Origin: Elusimicrobiota bacterium
GTDB lineage: Bacteria > Elusimicrobiota > Elusimicrobia > UBA1565 > UBA9628
Reading direction: 5' to 3'
Length of the DNA: 8,221 nucleotides
Assembly (NCBI GenBank): GCA_028865585.1
Contig: JAGWJU010000044.1
Span: forward strand, 1-8,221
Positions 1 through 6,679 of the stretch are shown here, one piece after another. Under the pieces are notes generated by a model. The model saw only the letters and a program-made list of their open reading frames with translations, did not search any database and had not been told where the DNA came from. A program made the position numbers and the translations under genes. Within the stretch, counting starts at the first letter, position 1, and every line of letters starts with the position of its first letter.

Positions 1-398
1 TCGCCGCGCCGGAACTCTTCGCGGCGGCGGCTAAGGCATTGAATAAAGCGGGCGCGCGCGTCGTAGCGATTCAGGGGCCGGGCGAAGCAGAATCGGTTAA
101 TCAATTGAAGGCGCTTGCCGGCTTGGAACTCCCCGTCGCAGTTCTCGATTTGGACGGGCTCAAGGCCTTCTTCTCCATGACACGTTTGCTGGTTTCCAAC
201 GACGGCGGGACCATGCATCTGGCCGCGGCTATGGGCGCTTCCGCTCTGGCGCTGTTCTCGGCCACGGACCCGAAGATATGGGCTTCCGAAGGAGTCGTTC
301 CCGTTGATATGCGCGGCCGGGAGCGGCGGGCCGCCGAGTCCGAGGTGACGGATTTGGCTCTTAAGCTGCTTGAGCCGCCGGCTCCGGCGCTGTCTTAG
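1..398 (+). CDS. Glycosyltransferase family 9 (heptosyltransferase-like), 3' part
   Basis: This is the C-terminal part of a GT9 protein, the family of ADP-heptose:LPS heptosyltransferases that add heptose to the inner core on the cytoplasmic face of the inner membrane. The frame is open to the left edge: codons in phase from base 3 run into the segment without a stop, so the TTG at 39 is probably internal and the true start lies outside the window. The diagnostic stretch is encoded at about 192-280: SNDGGTMHLAAAMG followed by ALFSATDP and a Trp. It matches the family's C-terminal nucleotide-sugar site, usually written (S/G)NDSGPMHLAAALG...LFGPTDP. The substitutions S to G and P to T within NDGGTMH are mild. 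The 3' end overlaps the convergent lipB by 38 bp. The acceptor sugar cannot be told from this fragment, and another GT9 member (not WaaC or WaaF) is possible. Confidence 0.85.
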   Translation, partial: AAPELFAAAAKALNKAGARVVAIQGPGEAESVNQLKALAGLELPVAVLDLDGLKAFFSMTRLLVSNDGGTMHLAAAMGASALALFSATDPKIWASEGVVPVDMRGRERRAAESEVTDLALKLLEPPAPALS

Positions 399-993
399 GC
401 GATTCTTTGAACGCCTCGGCGACGGCGTGCGCGACCGTGGCGACCGGAATCGAGTGGCCCACCAGCTTTGAGAGAGTACTCATCTGCTCGGGTTCAAGCC
501 GGCAGGGATTGATGCGGTAAAACGGCGAGAGATCGCAGTCGACGTTAAGCGCGAAGCCGTGATAAGCGACGTTTCGGCGCACGGCTACGCCGATGGAAGC
601 GATTTTTCTGCCGCGGCACCACACGCCGGTGAACCCCGCCACGGTCTCGGCCGCTAAGCCGAAGCGGGCGCAGGTCCGGATAAGCGCTCTTTCAATGAGA
701 CGGAGATGATCGACGGCGCCTAGCCCGCGCTCTCCCAAATGCACAATGGGATATCCTATCAACTGGCCCGGGCCATGATAGGTCGTGTCGCCGCCGCGCT
801 CGATGATGTGATAAGGGTGGGGCAGTCCCGGCGGCGGGACGTCGCGGGAGGATGCGCCGCAGGTATAGACCGGCTGGTGCTCCAAAAGAAGAAGCGTGTC
901 CGCAATCAGTCCCCGCGCCCGCTCGTCTACGAGCCGTTTTTGCAGGGCCCAAGCCTCGGTGAATTCAACCTGGCCCAGAAACCGGACGTCCAT
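361..993 (-). CDS. lipB: Octanoyl-[ACP]:protein N-octanoyltransferase (lipoyltransferase) LipB
   Basis: LipB moves octanoate from octanoyl-ACP to the lipoyl-domain lysine of E2 subunits (and GcvH), the first step of de novo lipoate assembly in the cytoplasm. The protein is 210 residues, the usual size. Visible family motifs are RGGDTTYHGPGQ at 66-77 followed by LIGYPIV, the GRKIASIGVAVRR segment with the catalytic Lys at about K130, and FALNVDCDLSPFYRINPC with the catalytic Cys at about C164. The active site appears intact. I chose the ATG at 993 (MDVRFLGQ) because the family normally begins this way. An in-frame ATG at 1077 would add an Arg-rich extension and overlap lpdA. The gene lies 8 nt after the lpdA stop with no strong Shine-Dalgarno, so translation is probably coupled. 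It is the last gene of the operon. The C-terminal tail, rich in Ala, Pro and Lys, overlaps the GT9 gene. Confidence 0.96.
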   Translation of the reverse strand: MDVRFLGQVEFTEAWALQKRLVDERARGLIADTLLLLEHQPVYTCGASSRDVPPPGLPHPYHIIERGGDTTYHGPGQLIGYPIVHLGERGLGAVDHLRLIERALIRTCARFGLAAETVAGFTGVWCRGRKIASIGVAVRRNVAYHGFALNVDCDLSPFYRINPCRLEPEQMSTLSKLVGHSIPVATVAHAVAEAFKESPKTAPEPAAQAA

Positions 994-1001
994 CGCGCGA
1001 C

Positions 1002-2411
1002 TCAGCGCTTGACGGGCGGCAGGATGTGCAGGGCCTGCCCCACGCAGGCCTCGGCGGCGTCGACAATGGACTCGCACAGGGTCGGGTGGGGGTGGATGGC
1101 CTCGGCGATGTCCTCGATGGTGGCCTTGAGCTTGACCGCGAGGCAGCCTTCCCCGATGAGATCCGACGCGCTGGCGCCCACGATGGCGACTCCCAGGACC
1201 TCGCGCGTTTCTTTGTCCGCGACGACCTTGTAGAAGCCCTCGGGTTTGCCTACGGCCTGGGCGCGCCCCGAGGCCGCGAAAGGAAAGCGCCCGACGATGG
1301 GTTCTCGCCTCCGCGCGCGAATCTGCTCTTCGGTCTCTCCCACGAAGGCGATTTCGGGGTCGGTGAAGATGGTCCAGGGCACCGCGCCGATGCCGTGCGT
1401 TTGAAAGCCCGCGATGGCCTGCGCCGCCACGACGGCTTCCTGCGAAGCCTTGTGCGCCAGGTAGGGCGCGCCGACAACGTCTCCGGCAGCGTAAATGTGG
1501 GAAACGCTGGTCTGGTATCGCGCGTTGACCTTGATGTGCCCTTTGGGGTCGGTCTCCACGCCCGCCGCATCCAAACCCAAATCCTTGGTGATGGGAACGC
1601 GGCCCACGCTCAAAAGAATCTTGTCGGCCTCGACGGTTTTTTCGCCCTCGGCCGTTTTGACGCGGACCGACAGGCCGGAGCCCGTTTTCCCGTATCCCAA
1701 AGCCTGGGACTTGGTCAGTATCTCGACGCCGAGCTTCTGAAGGCTGCGCAGGACGGGGGAAACCATCTCCGAAGACACTCCTGGCAAAACTTGATCCATG
1801 AATTCGATCACGGTCACCTTGGTTCCGAGCTTGGCGAAGAAAGTTCCGATTTCGAGCCCGATGACGCCTCCGCCGATGACCGCAAGGCGGTTCGGCGCTT
1901 CGGAAAGCTCCAAAGCTTCTTTGGAGCTGAGCACGAACTCTCCGTCAAAGGAGAACCCGGGGATTTCCGCGGGCCTCGTGCCGGTCGAAATGAGCGCGTG
2001 CGCGAACTCGACCGTCTCCTCGCCGTCGGCCTTCGCGATGACGGCGGAGTTGGGGCCGGTCAATCGCGCGGTTCCCGCCAAAACGTCGACCTTGTTTCCT
2101 TTTTCCAGGGACGCGATGCCGCGCACAAAGCCTCCGACGACGCCGTTTTTCCAGGCTTGCACCTTGGCCCAGTCGATGCCCAGTCCCGAGGCGCTCATGC
2201 CCAAGGATGATTGCGCCGCTTTGGGGCGGTAGTACTCGTCCGCCGCGTGAATGAGGGCCTTGGAGGGGATGCAGCCGTAGTTGAGGCACTCGCCGCCGAG
2301 CTTGTCCTTCTCGACCAGCAGGGTTTTTTTGCCCAGCTTGCCGAGCTTGATGGCGCCGACGTAGCCGCCGGGCCCCGCGCCGATGACGAGAACCTCCGTG
2401 GAGAGAGCCAT
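1002..2411 (-). CDS. lpdA: Dihydrolipoyl dehydrogenase (E3)
   Basis: E3 is a FAD flavoprotein that reoxidises dihydrolipoamide on E2 with NAD+, closing the 2-oxoacid dehydrogenase cycle. The 469 residues fit the family. The N-terminal FAD fold shows GAGPGG at 11-16. The redox disulfide is C42/C47 in GGECLNYGCIPSK. The NAD-binding fold is VIGGGVIGLEIG at about 178-189. The second FAD motif is YAAGD at about 307-311. The C-terminal interface domain carries HPHPTLCE at 440-447, with the catalytic His442 and Glu447 pair. The residue before that Glu is Cys, where Ser or Thr is usual, which is probably harmless. The ATG start is 4 nt beyond the E2 stop with no good Shine-Dalgarno, suggesting coupled translation. 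Position directly after E2 indicates it serves this complex, although an E3 can also serve the 2-oxoglutarate dehydrogenase and glycine cleavage complexes. Confidence 0.97.
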   Translation of the reverse strand: MALSTEVLVIGAGPGGYVGAIKLGKLGKKTLLVEKDKLGGECLNYGCIPSKALIHAADEYYRPKAAQSSLGMSASGLGIDWAKVQAWKNGVVGGFVRGIASLEKGNKVDVLAGTARLTGPNSAVIAKADGEETVEFAHALISTGTRPAEIPGFSFDGEFVLSSKEALELSEAPNRLAVIGGGVIGLEIGTFFAKLGTKVTVIEFMDQVLPGVSSEMVSPVLRSLQKLGVEILTKSQALGYGKTGSGLSVRVKTAEGEKTVEADKILLSVGRVPITKDLGLDAAGVETDPKGHIKVNARYQTSVSHIYAAGDVVGAPYLAHKASQEAVVAAQAIAGFQTHGIGAVPWTIFTDPEIAFVGETEEQIRARRREPIVGRFPFAASGRAQAVGKPEGFYKVVADKETREVLGVAIVGASASDLIGEGCLAVKLKATIEDIAEAIHPHPTLCESIVDAAEACVGQALHILPPVKR

Positions 2412-2415
2412 GGAC

Positions 2416-3612
2416 TTAAAGCAGCGTCTTCGGGTTCCCGAGCGCTTTGACGATCGTGTTCATGAAAGACGCCGCCTGCGCGCCGTCCGTGACGCGATGG
2501 TCGAAGGTGAGAACCAGGTTGGCCATGGTCCGGATTTGCACCGCGCCGTCCCGGACAACGGGCCGCTCCTGCATCTTCATGACGGCCAGGATGGCGACCT
2601 CGGGATAATTGATGATGGGCGTGGCGAAGAGTCCCCCGATGGGCCCGATGTTGGTGATGGTGAAGGTTCCGCCGGAGAGCTCCGACGCCTCGATTTTTCC
2701 CGCGCGGGCCTTCTCAGCCAGGCGGTGGATGTCCGAGGCCAGGGTCAGAATGTCCTTCTTGCCCGCGTCCTTGACCACCGGAACCATGAGTCCCGACGGC
2801 GTCGAGGCCGCGATGCCGATGTGATAGTCGCGCTTGTGGATGATGGCGCCCGCCTTTTCATCCAGGGTCGCGTTGAATTGGGGGAACTCCTTGAAGGTTT
2901 TGATGAGCGCCTTGATGATGAAGGGCAGATAAGTCAGTTTGATCGACTTCTTTTCGGCTTCGGCTTTCATCTCCTGCCGGAGCTTAACCAGCGCGGTAAA
3001 GTCGGCCTCGTCCATGTGCGAGACGTGCGGCACGGTGCGCCAGCTCTCGGCCATCTTCTCAGCGGTCTTGCGACGGATGCCGATGAAGGGAATCTGCTCG
3101 TCGCCCGCGGCAGCCGCGGCGGGCTTGGCCGCACCGTTGGCCGCGTGGACGGCCGTTCCGTTGGCCGCGCGGCGCACGTCGTCTTCGGTGATGCGCCCGG
3201 CCGGGCCGGTGCCGGAGATTTTGGCCAAGTCGACTTTCAGATCGGAGGCCAGCTTGCGCACGGCCGGAGTGGCGCTGACAGTGGCCGTGGAGGAGGTTGT
3301 CGCCGTGGCGGACTTCGAAGCGGCCTGGGCCGGCGCGGCGGCCACGGGAGCGGCGGCGGGCTTGGAATCGCCGCCGGCAATTTCAAAAGTCACTAGAGTT
3401 TCATGCACTTTGACCTTCTCGCCGACTTTGGCCGCGAGCTTGGCGATTTTGCCGTTCTTGGGGCTTGGGATCTCCACCTCGGCCTTGTCGGTCAGGACGT
3501 TGCAAATCGGATCGTTTTCCTTGACCGTGTCGCCTTCCTTGACGTGCCATTTGACGAGTTCGCCCTCGGTGAGGCCCTCGCCGATGTCCGGCAGCTTGAA
3601 ATCGTAGTTCAT
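2416..3612 (-). CDS. pdhC: Dihydrolipoyl acyltransferase (E2) of a 2-oxoacid dehydrogenase complex
   Basis: E2 forms the core of the complex and transfers the acyl group from E1 to CoA through a swinging lipoyl arm. The 398-residue protein has the standard order. One lipoyl domain spans about 1-78, with the lipoylated K43 in TDKAEVEI. An Ala/Ser/Thr/Pro-rich linker runs about 82-114. A peripheral-subunit-binding domain lies at about 116-150 (VRKLASDL, then GTGPAGRITEDDV). A second Ala-rich linker covers about 151-171. The catalytic domain runs about 172-398 and ends with DHRVTDG at 371-377, which holds the active-site His372 and Asp376. I chose the ATG at 3612 because AAGGAG lies 5 nt upstream and the lipoyl domain starts there. 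The ATG at 3639 would add nine residues outside the domain. The symbol pdhC is tentative: a branched-chain (bkd/aco-type) E2 has the same architecture. Its substrate LipB and LipA modify this domain and are encoded in the same block. Confidence 0.94.
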   Translation of the reverse strand: MNYDFKLPDIGEGLTEGELVKWHVKEGDTVKENDPICNVLTDKAEVEIPSPKNGKIAKLAAKVGEKVKVHETLVTFEIAGGDSKPAAAPVAAAPAQAASKSATATTSSTATVSATPAVRKLASDLKVDLAKISGTGPAGRITEDDVRRAANGTAVHAANGAAKPAAAAAGDEQIPFIGIRRKTAEKMAESWRTVPHVSHMDEADFTALVKLRQEMKAEAEKKSIKLTYLPFIIKALIKTFKEFPQFNATLDEKAGAIIHKRDYHIGIAASTPSGLMVPVVKDAGKKDILTLASDIHRLAEKARAGKIEASELSGGTFTITNIGPIGGLFATPIINYPEVAILAVMKMQERPVVRDGAVQIRTMANLVLTFDHRVTDGAQAASFMNTIVKALGNPKTLL

Positions 3613-3623
3613 GGCAGCTCCTT
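3610..3623 (-). promoter_or_regulatory. Strong Shine-Dalgarno for the E2 gene
   Basis: On the minus strand AAGGAG (3623 to 3618) lies 5 nt before the ATG at 3612-3610. It is the clearest ribosome-binding site in the operon, follows the longest intergenic gap (53 nt), and fixes the E2 start. Confidence 0.8.
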
Positions 3624-3665
3624 GCGAATGGATTTCCAACGTCCCGATTTTATCAAAAGGCTTCG

Positions 3666-4643
3666 TCAGAACGCCAGAATCGCGCGCGCGGCGCGGAGGA
3701 CGCGCTCCGCATCTGGAATGTAGTGCTTCTCAAGGCGGAACAGCGGCATGCGGATATCCCAGCTTCCCACGCGCTTGACCGGCGCCTTGAGGCTCAAAAG
3801 CGAGCGCTCGGAGATGAGAGCGCTGACTTCGGCCGCCCAGGAGCCCATGTTGGGCGCTTCGTGCGCGATGACCACGCGTCCGGTCTTTTGCGCCGAAGCC
3901 AGAATCGCCTCCAAATCGAGCGGGGTTAACGTGCGCAGATCCAGGACTTCAGCGGAGGCGCCTTCCTTTTCCAATATCTCGGCGGCCTTAAGACAGGTGT
4001 GGACCATGGCGCCCCAGGAAATTAGGGTGAGCTCGGACCCGACCCGGGCTTGGCGCGCCTTGCCGATGGGCGTTTCATAAGGCTCCTGCGGCACCTCGCC
4101 CTTGACCGCGCGATAAAGCGCCTTGGGCTCGAAAAAAACTACGGGATCAGGATCGCGCACGGCGGCGATCAAAAGCCCTTTGGCGTCAGCGGGCGTCGAA
4201 GGGCAGATGACTTTGATGCCGGGCGTGTGGCAGACGTAGGCCTCGGGCGATTCGGAATGGTGCTCGGGCGCGTGGATGAGACCTCCGTGCGGACAGCGCA
4301 GCACCATGGGCACGGTGTTGCGGCCGCGCGTGCGGTTGCGCATGCGGCCCATGTGGCAGAGGATTTGATCCATGCCCGAGGGCAGGAACCCGTCGAATTG
4401 AATTTCGCACACGGGCCGGAATCCGTCGATGGCAAGGCCTATGGAGGATCCGAGAATGCCGATTTCGGCCAAGGGCGTGTCCACGACGCGGTCGGCGCCG
4501 AATTTCTGCTGCAAGCCTTCGGTCGCGCGGAAGACGCCGCCGTTGAGGCCCACGTCCTCGCCCAGAACAAGAACTCTCTCATCCTCGGCCATCGCCTGAT
4601 GCAGCCCCTGATTGATGGCTTGAACCAAATTGAGCTCGGGCAT
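3666..4643 (-). CDS. pdhB: 2-oxoacid (probably pyruvate) dehydrogenase E1 component, beta subunit
   Basis: E1beta pairs with E1alpha in an alpha2beta2 thiamine-diphosphate enzyme that decarboxylates the 2-oxoacid and reductively acylates the E2 lipoyl arm. The 325 residues fit the family. Motifs include VLGEDVGLNGGVFRATEGL at about 26-44. DTPLAE ends at E60, the conserved Glu contacting the cofactor pyrimidine. EIQFDGF at about 80-86 and MDQI at 91-94 precede HAPEHHSESPEA at 124-135, with the conserved His128. The transketolase C-terminal domain contains LISWGAM at about 207-213 and the HEAP segment. The start ATG lies 1 nt after the E1alpha stop (TAA T ATG) with only a weak Shine-Dalgarno. 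That suggests translational coupling, consistent with equal amounts of alpha and beta. Pyruvate versus branched-chain substrate is not settled by these motifs, so the symbol is tentative. Confidence 0.94.
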   Translation of the reverse strand: MPELNLVQAINQGLHQAMAEDERVLVLGEDVGLNGGVFRATEGLQQKFGADRVVDTPLAEIGILGSSIGLAIDGFRPVCEIQFDGFLPSGMDQILCHMGRMRNRTRGRNTVPMVLRCPHGGLIHAPEHHSESPEAYVCHTPGIKVICPSTPADAKGLLIAAVRDPDPVVFFEPKALYRAVKGEVPQEPYETPIGKARQARVGSELTLISWGAMVHTCLKAAEILEKEGASAEVLDLRTLTPLDLEAILASAQKTGRVVIAHEAPNMGSWAAEVSALISERSLLSLKAPVKRVGSWDIRMPLFRLEKHYIPDAERVLRAARAILAF

Positions 4644-4644
4644 A

Positions 4645-5772
4645 TTATGGGAACCGCCCTTCGGCCGGGGGCAGGACGGCTAAATTGTCGTCCCCAGTTT
4701 TTGTCTCTAAAATTTTTTCAAGCTCCGCGCGCTCCTCGATAAGCTGCCAGGGCGCGACCGCGTAATTCTCGGAGAACATGTCGAGAGGGTTCGGCGGGGA
4801 GAAAGATTCATAGGCTTTGATTTCGGCTTCCAACATCGCCAAAGACTCTTTTTGCAGGCGCGCCTCTTTTTCGGCGTCCCACAGGCCCTGGCTCTCCAGG
4901 TAGCGGCGAAGCCTCAGGATGGGATCCTTGCGCTTCCACGCCTCCACTTCCGCCGCGTCGCGGTAGCGCCCGGCGTCGTCCGCCGTGGTGTGGTGGCTCA
5001 AACGATAGGTCTCGCATTCGATGACGCTGGGACCGCGGCCCTCGCGCGCACGGGCGACGGCCGCGCTGACTTCCCTATAAATCGCGAAGACATCGTTGCC
5101 GTCCACTTGGACGCCGAAGGCTCCATAGCCCCAGGCTTTTTGCGCGAGAGTCTTTCCGGCCGACTGCTTCTCCCGCGGCACGGAAATGGCCCAATGGTTG
5201 TTTTCGATGATGTAGATCGCCGGCAGCTTCATGGAGGCGCAAAACGTCAGGGCTTCGTGCAAATCGCCTTTGGACGAGGTGCCGTCGCCCAGGTAGGCCA
5301 TCGCCACGCCGCCTTTGCCTTTGAGCTTTTCACCCCAGGCCAGGCCCGCCGCCTGGGTCAGGTGCGAGCCCACGGGAATCGCGAAAATAAGATCGTTGTT
5401 CTCATCGGGAAACTTCACGCCGCGATCGTCGCCGGCCCAATAGAGCAGGGAGTAGCGCAGCTGCATGCCTCGCGCATAGTAGGCGCCCTGGCCTCGGTAA
5501 GTCGGCACGAGCCAATCCTTGGGCCGCAGACACGCCGCCGGAACGATTTGGCTGGCCTCCTGGCCGAGAATCATGGGGTAGGTGCCCAGGCGGCCCTGGC
5601 GCTGCAGTTTGACCGAGCGCTCGTCGAAAAGCCTCAGCTCGATCATTTTTCGGTAGAGCCAGAGAAGCCGGTCCTCGGGCAAATCCACGGGAATGGAGAA
5701 ATCGCGCACGCCCTCGGCGCTCAGGATTTCGACGCGTTCGGTCCGCGAGAGGTCAGCCGAGGTGATTGGCAC
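4645..5772 (-). CDS. pdhA: 2-oxoacid (probably pyruvate) dehydrogenase E1 component, alpha subunit
   Basis: E1alpha binds thiamine diphosphate and Mg and, with E1beta, carries out the first step of the complex. The protein has 375 residues. The cofactor motif starts at GDG (162-164) and ends at NN (191-192), with the expected spacing. GRLGTYPMILGQEA at about 60-73 and YRGQGAYYARG at about 92-102 are typical of bacterial PDH E1alpha. YRLSHHTTADDAGRYR at 256-271 is the loop corresponding to the phosphorylation loop of the mitochondrial enzymes. The start is a GTG at 5772-5770 (MPITSADL), preceded on the minus strand by GAAGGA with about 8 nt spacing. The first 20 bp therefore overlap the 3' end of lipA. 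Overall resemblance is to the Bacillus-type PdhA, but a branched-chain or acetoin dehydrogenase alpha subunit is the main alternative. The linked lipA, lipB and E3 genes fit any of these. Confidence 0.93.
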   Translation of the reverse strand: MPITSADLSRTERVEILSAEGVRDFSIPVDLPEDRLLWLYRKMIELRLFDERSVKLQRQGRLGTYPMILGQEASQIVPAACLRPKDWLVPTYRGQGAYYARGMQLRYSLLYWAGDDRGVKFPDENNDLIFAIPVGSHLTQAAGLAWGEKLKGKGGVAMAYLGDGTSSKGDLHEALTFCASMKLPAIYIIENNHWAISVPREKQSAGKTLAQKAWGYGAFGVQVDGNDVFAIYREVSAAVARAREGRGPSVIECETYRLSHHTTADDAGRYRDAAEVEAWKRKDPILRLRRYLESQGLWDAEKEARLQKESLAMLEAEIKAYESFSPPNPLDMFSENYAVAPWQLIEERAELEKILETKTGDDNLAVLPPAEGRFP

Positions 5773-6679
5773 CGAGATAATCCTTCAGGAAAAGCTCGCC
5801 GGCCCGATAGGAGCTGCGCACGAACGGCCCCGATGCCACGTGCAGAAAACCCATCTCCCGCGCGCGGCGGCCGTAATCCTCGAAGCGCTCGGGCGAAACG
5901 AATTCCGTGACGGGGAGGTTGCGCTTGGCGCGGCTGGGCCGCAGATACTGGCCGATGGTCAAGATTTGCACGCCGGCTTGGCGCAGGTCGTAAAAGGCCG
6001 CCAAGACCTCGTCTTTCGTTTCTCCCAAGCCCAGCATCAAAGAGGATTTGCTCGGCGTTTTTGGCGCGATTTCGCGGCACAAAGCCAAAACTTCAAGGGA
6101 CTGCCGGTACGAGGCCCGGTGGTCGCGCACGTCCGGAGTCAAGCGCTCGACGGTCTCCAGGTTGTGGGCCAGCACGTCCGGCCCGGCCGCGGCGACGATT
6201 TCAAGCAAATCCCGCCGGCCCTGAAAATCCTGCATCAGGATTTCAATCAAAAGCTTCGGATTTCGCCGTTTGGCCTCGCGAATGACCTGCGCGACATGCC
6301 CTGCGCCTTGATCCGGCAAATCGTCGCGGCACACGGTGGTGATGACGGCGTAGTCGAGGCCCATGTCCGAAAGAGTCTCCGCCAGCTTTATGGGCTCCTC
6401 GGGATCCGGGGCGTCGGGTCTGGCTTTGGATGACACGGAGCAAAAACGGCAGGCGCGCGTGCACTCGTCTCCCAAGAGCATGAAGGTCGCGGTGGCGGCG
6501 CCCTTTTGTCCGCCCCAGCACTCGGCGATGTTGGGGCAGCGCGCTTCCTCGCACACGGTGTGCAAGCTGCGGCGGGCGGAGACGGCCTTGATGCGCTCGA
6601 AATCCTTTCCGCCCGCGAGCTTGACCTTGAGCCAAGACGGCAGGGGGGAAGGTCGTTCCGCGGTCGCGGAATTACTCAT
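5753..6679 (-). CDS. lipA: Lipoyl synthase LipA (radical SAM)
   Basis: LipA inserts sulfur at C6 and C8 of the octanoyl chain carried on E2 or GcvH, using one radical-SAM [4Fe-4S] cluster and sacrificing a second, auxiliary cluster. The 308-residue protein shows the auxiliary cluster set C43-x4-C48-x5-C54 (CEEARCPNIAEC), the radical SAM set C73-x3-C77-x2-C80 (CTRACRFC), and the C-terminal GPFVRSSY, whose Arg-Ser-Ser-Tyr supplies the Ser ligand of the auxiliary cluster. LMLGLGETKDE and ILTIGQYLRPS are also typical. Two positions look unusual: VITTVCRDDLPDQGAGH has Cys117 and Gln124 where most LipA have Asp and Gly. The ATG at 6679 overlaps the trxB stop region by 8 bp (ATGAGTAA) and has no good Shine-Dalgarno, so translation is probably coupled to trxB. 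Its 3' end overlaps the E1alpha start by 20 bp. Confidence 0.97.
   Translation of the reverse strand: MSNSATAERPSPLPSWLKVKLAGGKDFERIKAVSARRSLHTVCEEARCPNIAECWGGQKGAATATFMLLGDECTRACRFCSVSSKARPDAPDPEEPIKLAETLSDMGLDYAVITTVCRDDLPDQGAGHVAQVIREAKRRNPKLLIEILMQDFQGRRDLLEIVAAAGPDVLAHNLETVERLTPDVRDHRASYRQSLEVLALCREIAPKTPSKSSLMLGLGETKDEVLAAFYDLRQAGVQILTIGQYLRPSRAKRNLPVTEFVSPERFEDYGRRAREMGFLHVASGPFVRSSYRAGELFLKDYLGANHLG

Noticed and set aside
372..384. Intrinsic terminator between the GT9 gene and lipB
   Set aside because: The hairpin has only 5 bp and there is no U-tract on either strand.
82..398. GT9 fragment as a complete small gene starting at the TTG at 39
   Set aside because: The frame is open to base 3 at the window edge and the segment corresponds only to the C-terminal half of the family, so it is a truncated view of a longer gene.
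994..1077. Longer lipB starting at the ATG at 1077
   Set aside because: The extra 28 residues are Arg-rich, overlap the lpdA 3' end in another frame, and precede the normal family N-terminus MDVRFLGQ.
1026..2210. Long plus-strand reading frame (394 codons) antisense to lpdA
   Set aside because: It mirrors lpdA codons in a GC-rich gene, encodes an Arg/Gly/Asp-rich unstructured product with no family motif, and lpdA itself is certain. Similar antisense frames at 2383-3396, 4050-4742 and 4852-5910 are rejected for the same reason.
3094..3370. Possible repeat or foreign insert in the low-complexity Ala-rich part of the E2 gene
   Set aside because: This is the ordinary flexible linker sequence either side of the subunit-binding domain in E2 proteins.
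3613..3639. Longer E2 starting at the ATG at 3639
   Set aside because: The added nine residues lie outside the lipoyl domain, while AAGGAG is positioned for the ATG at 3612 and would otherwise be inside the coding sequence.
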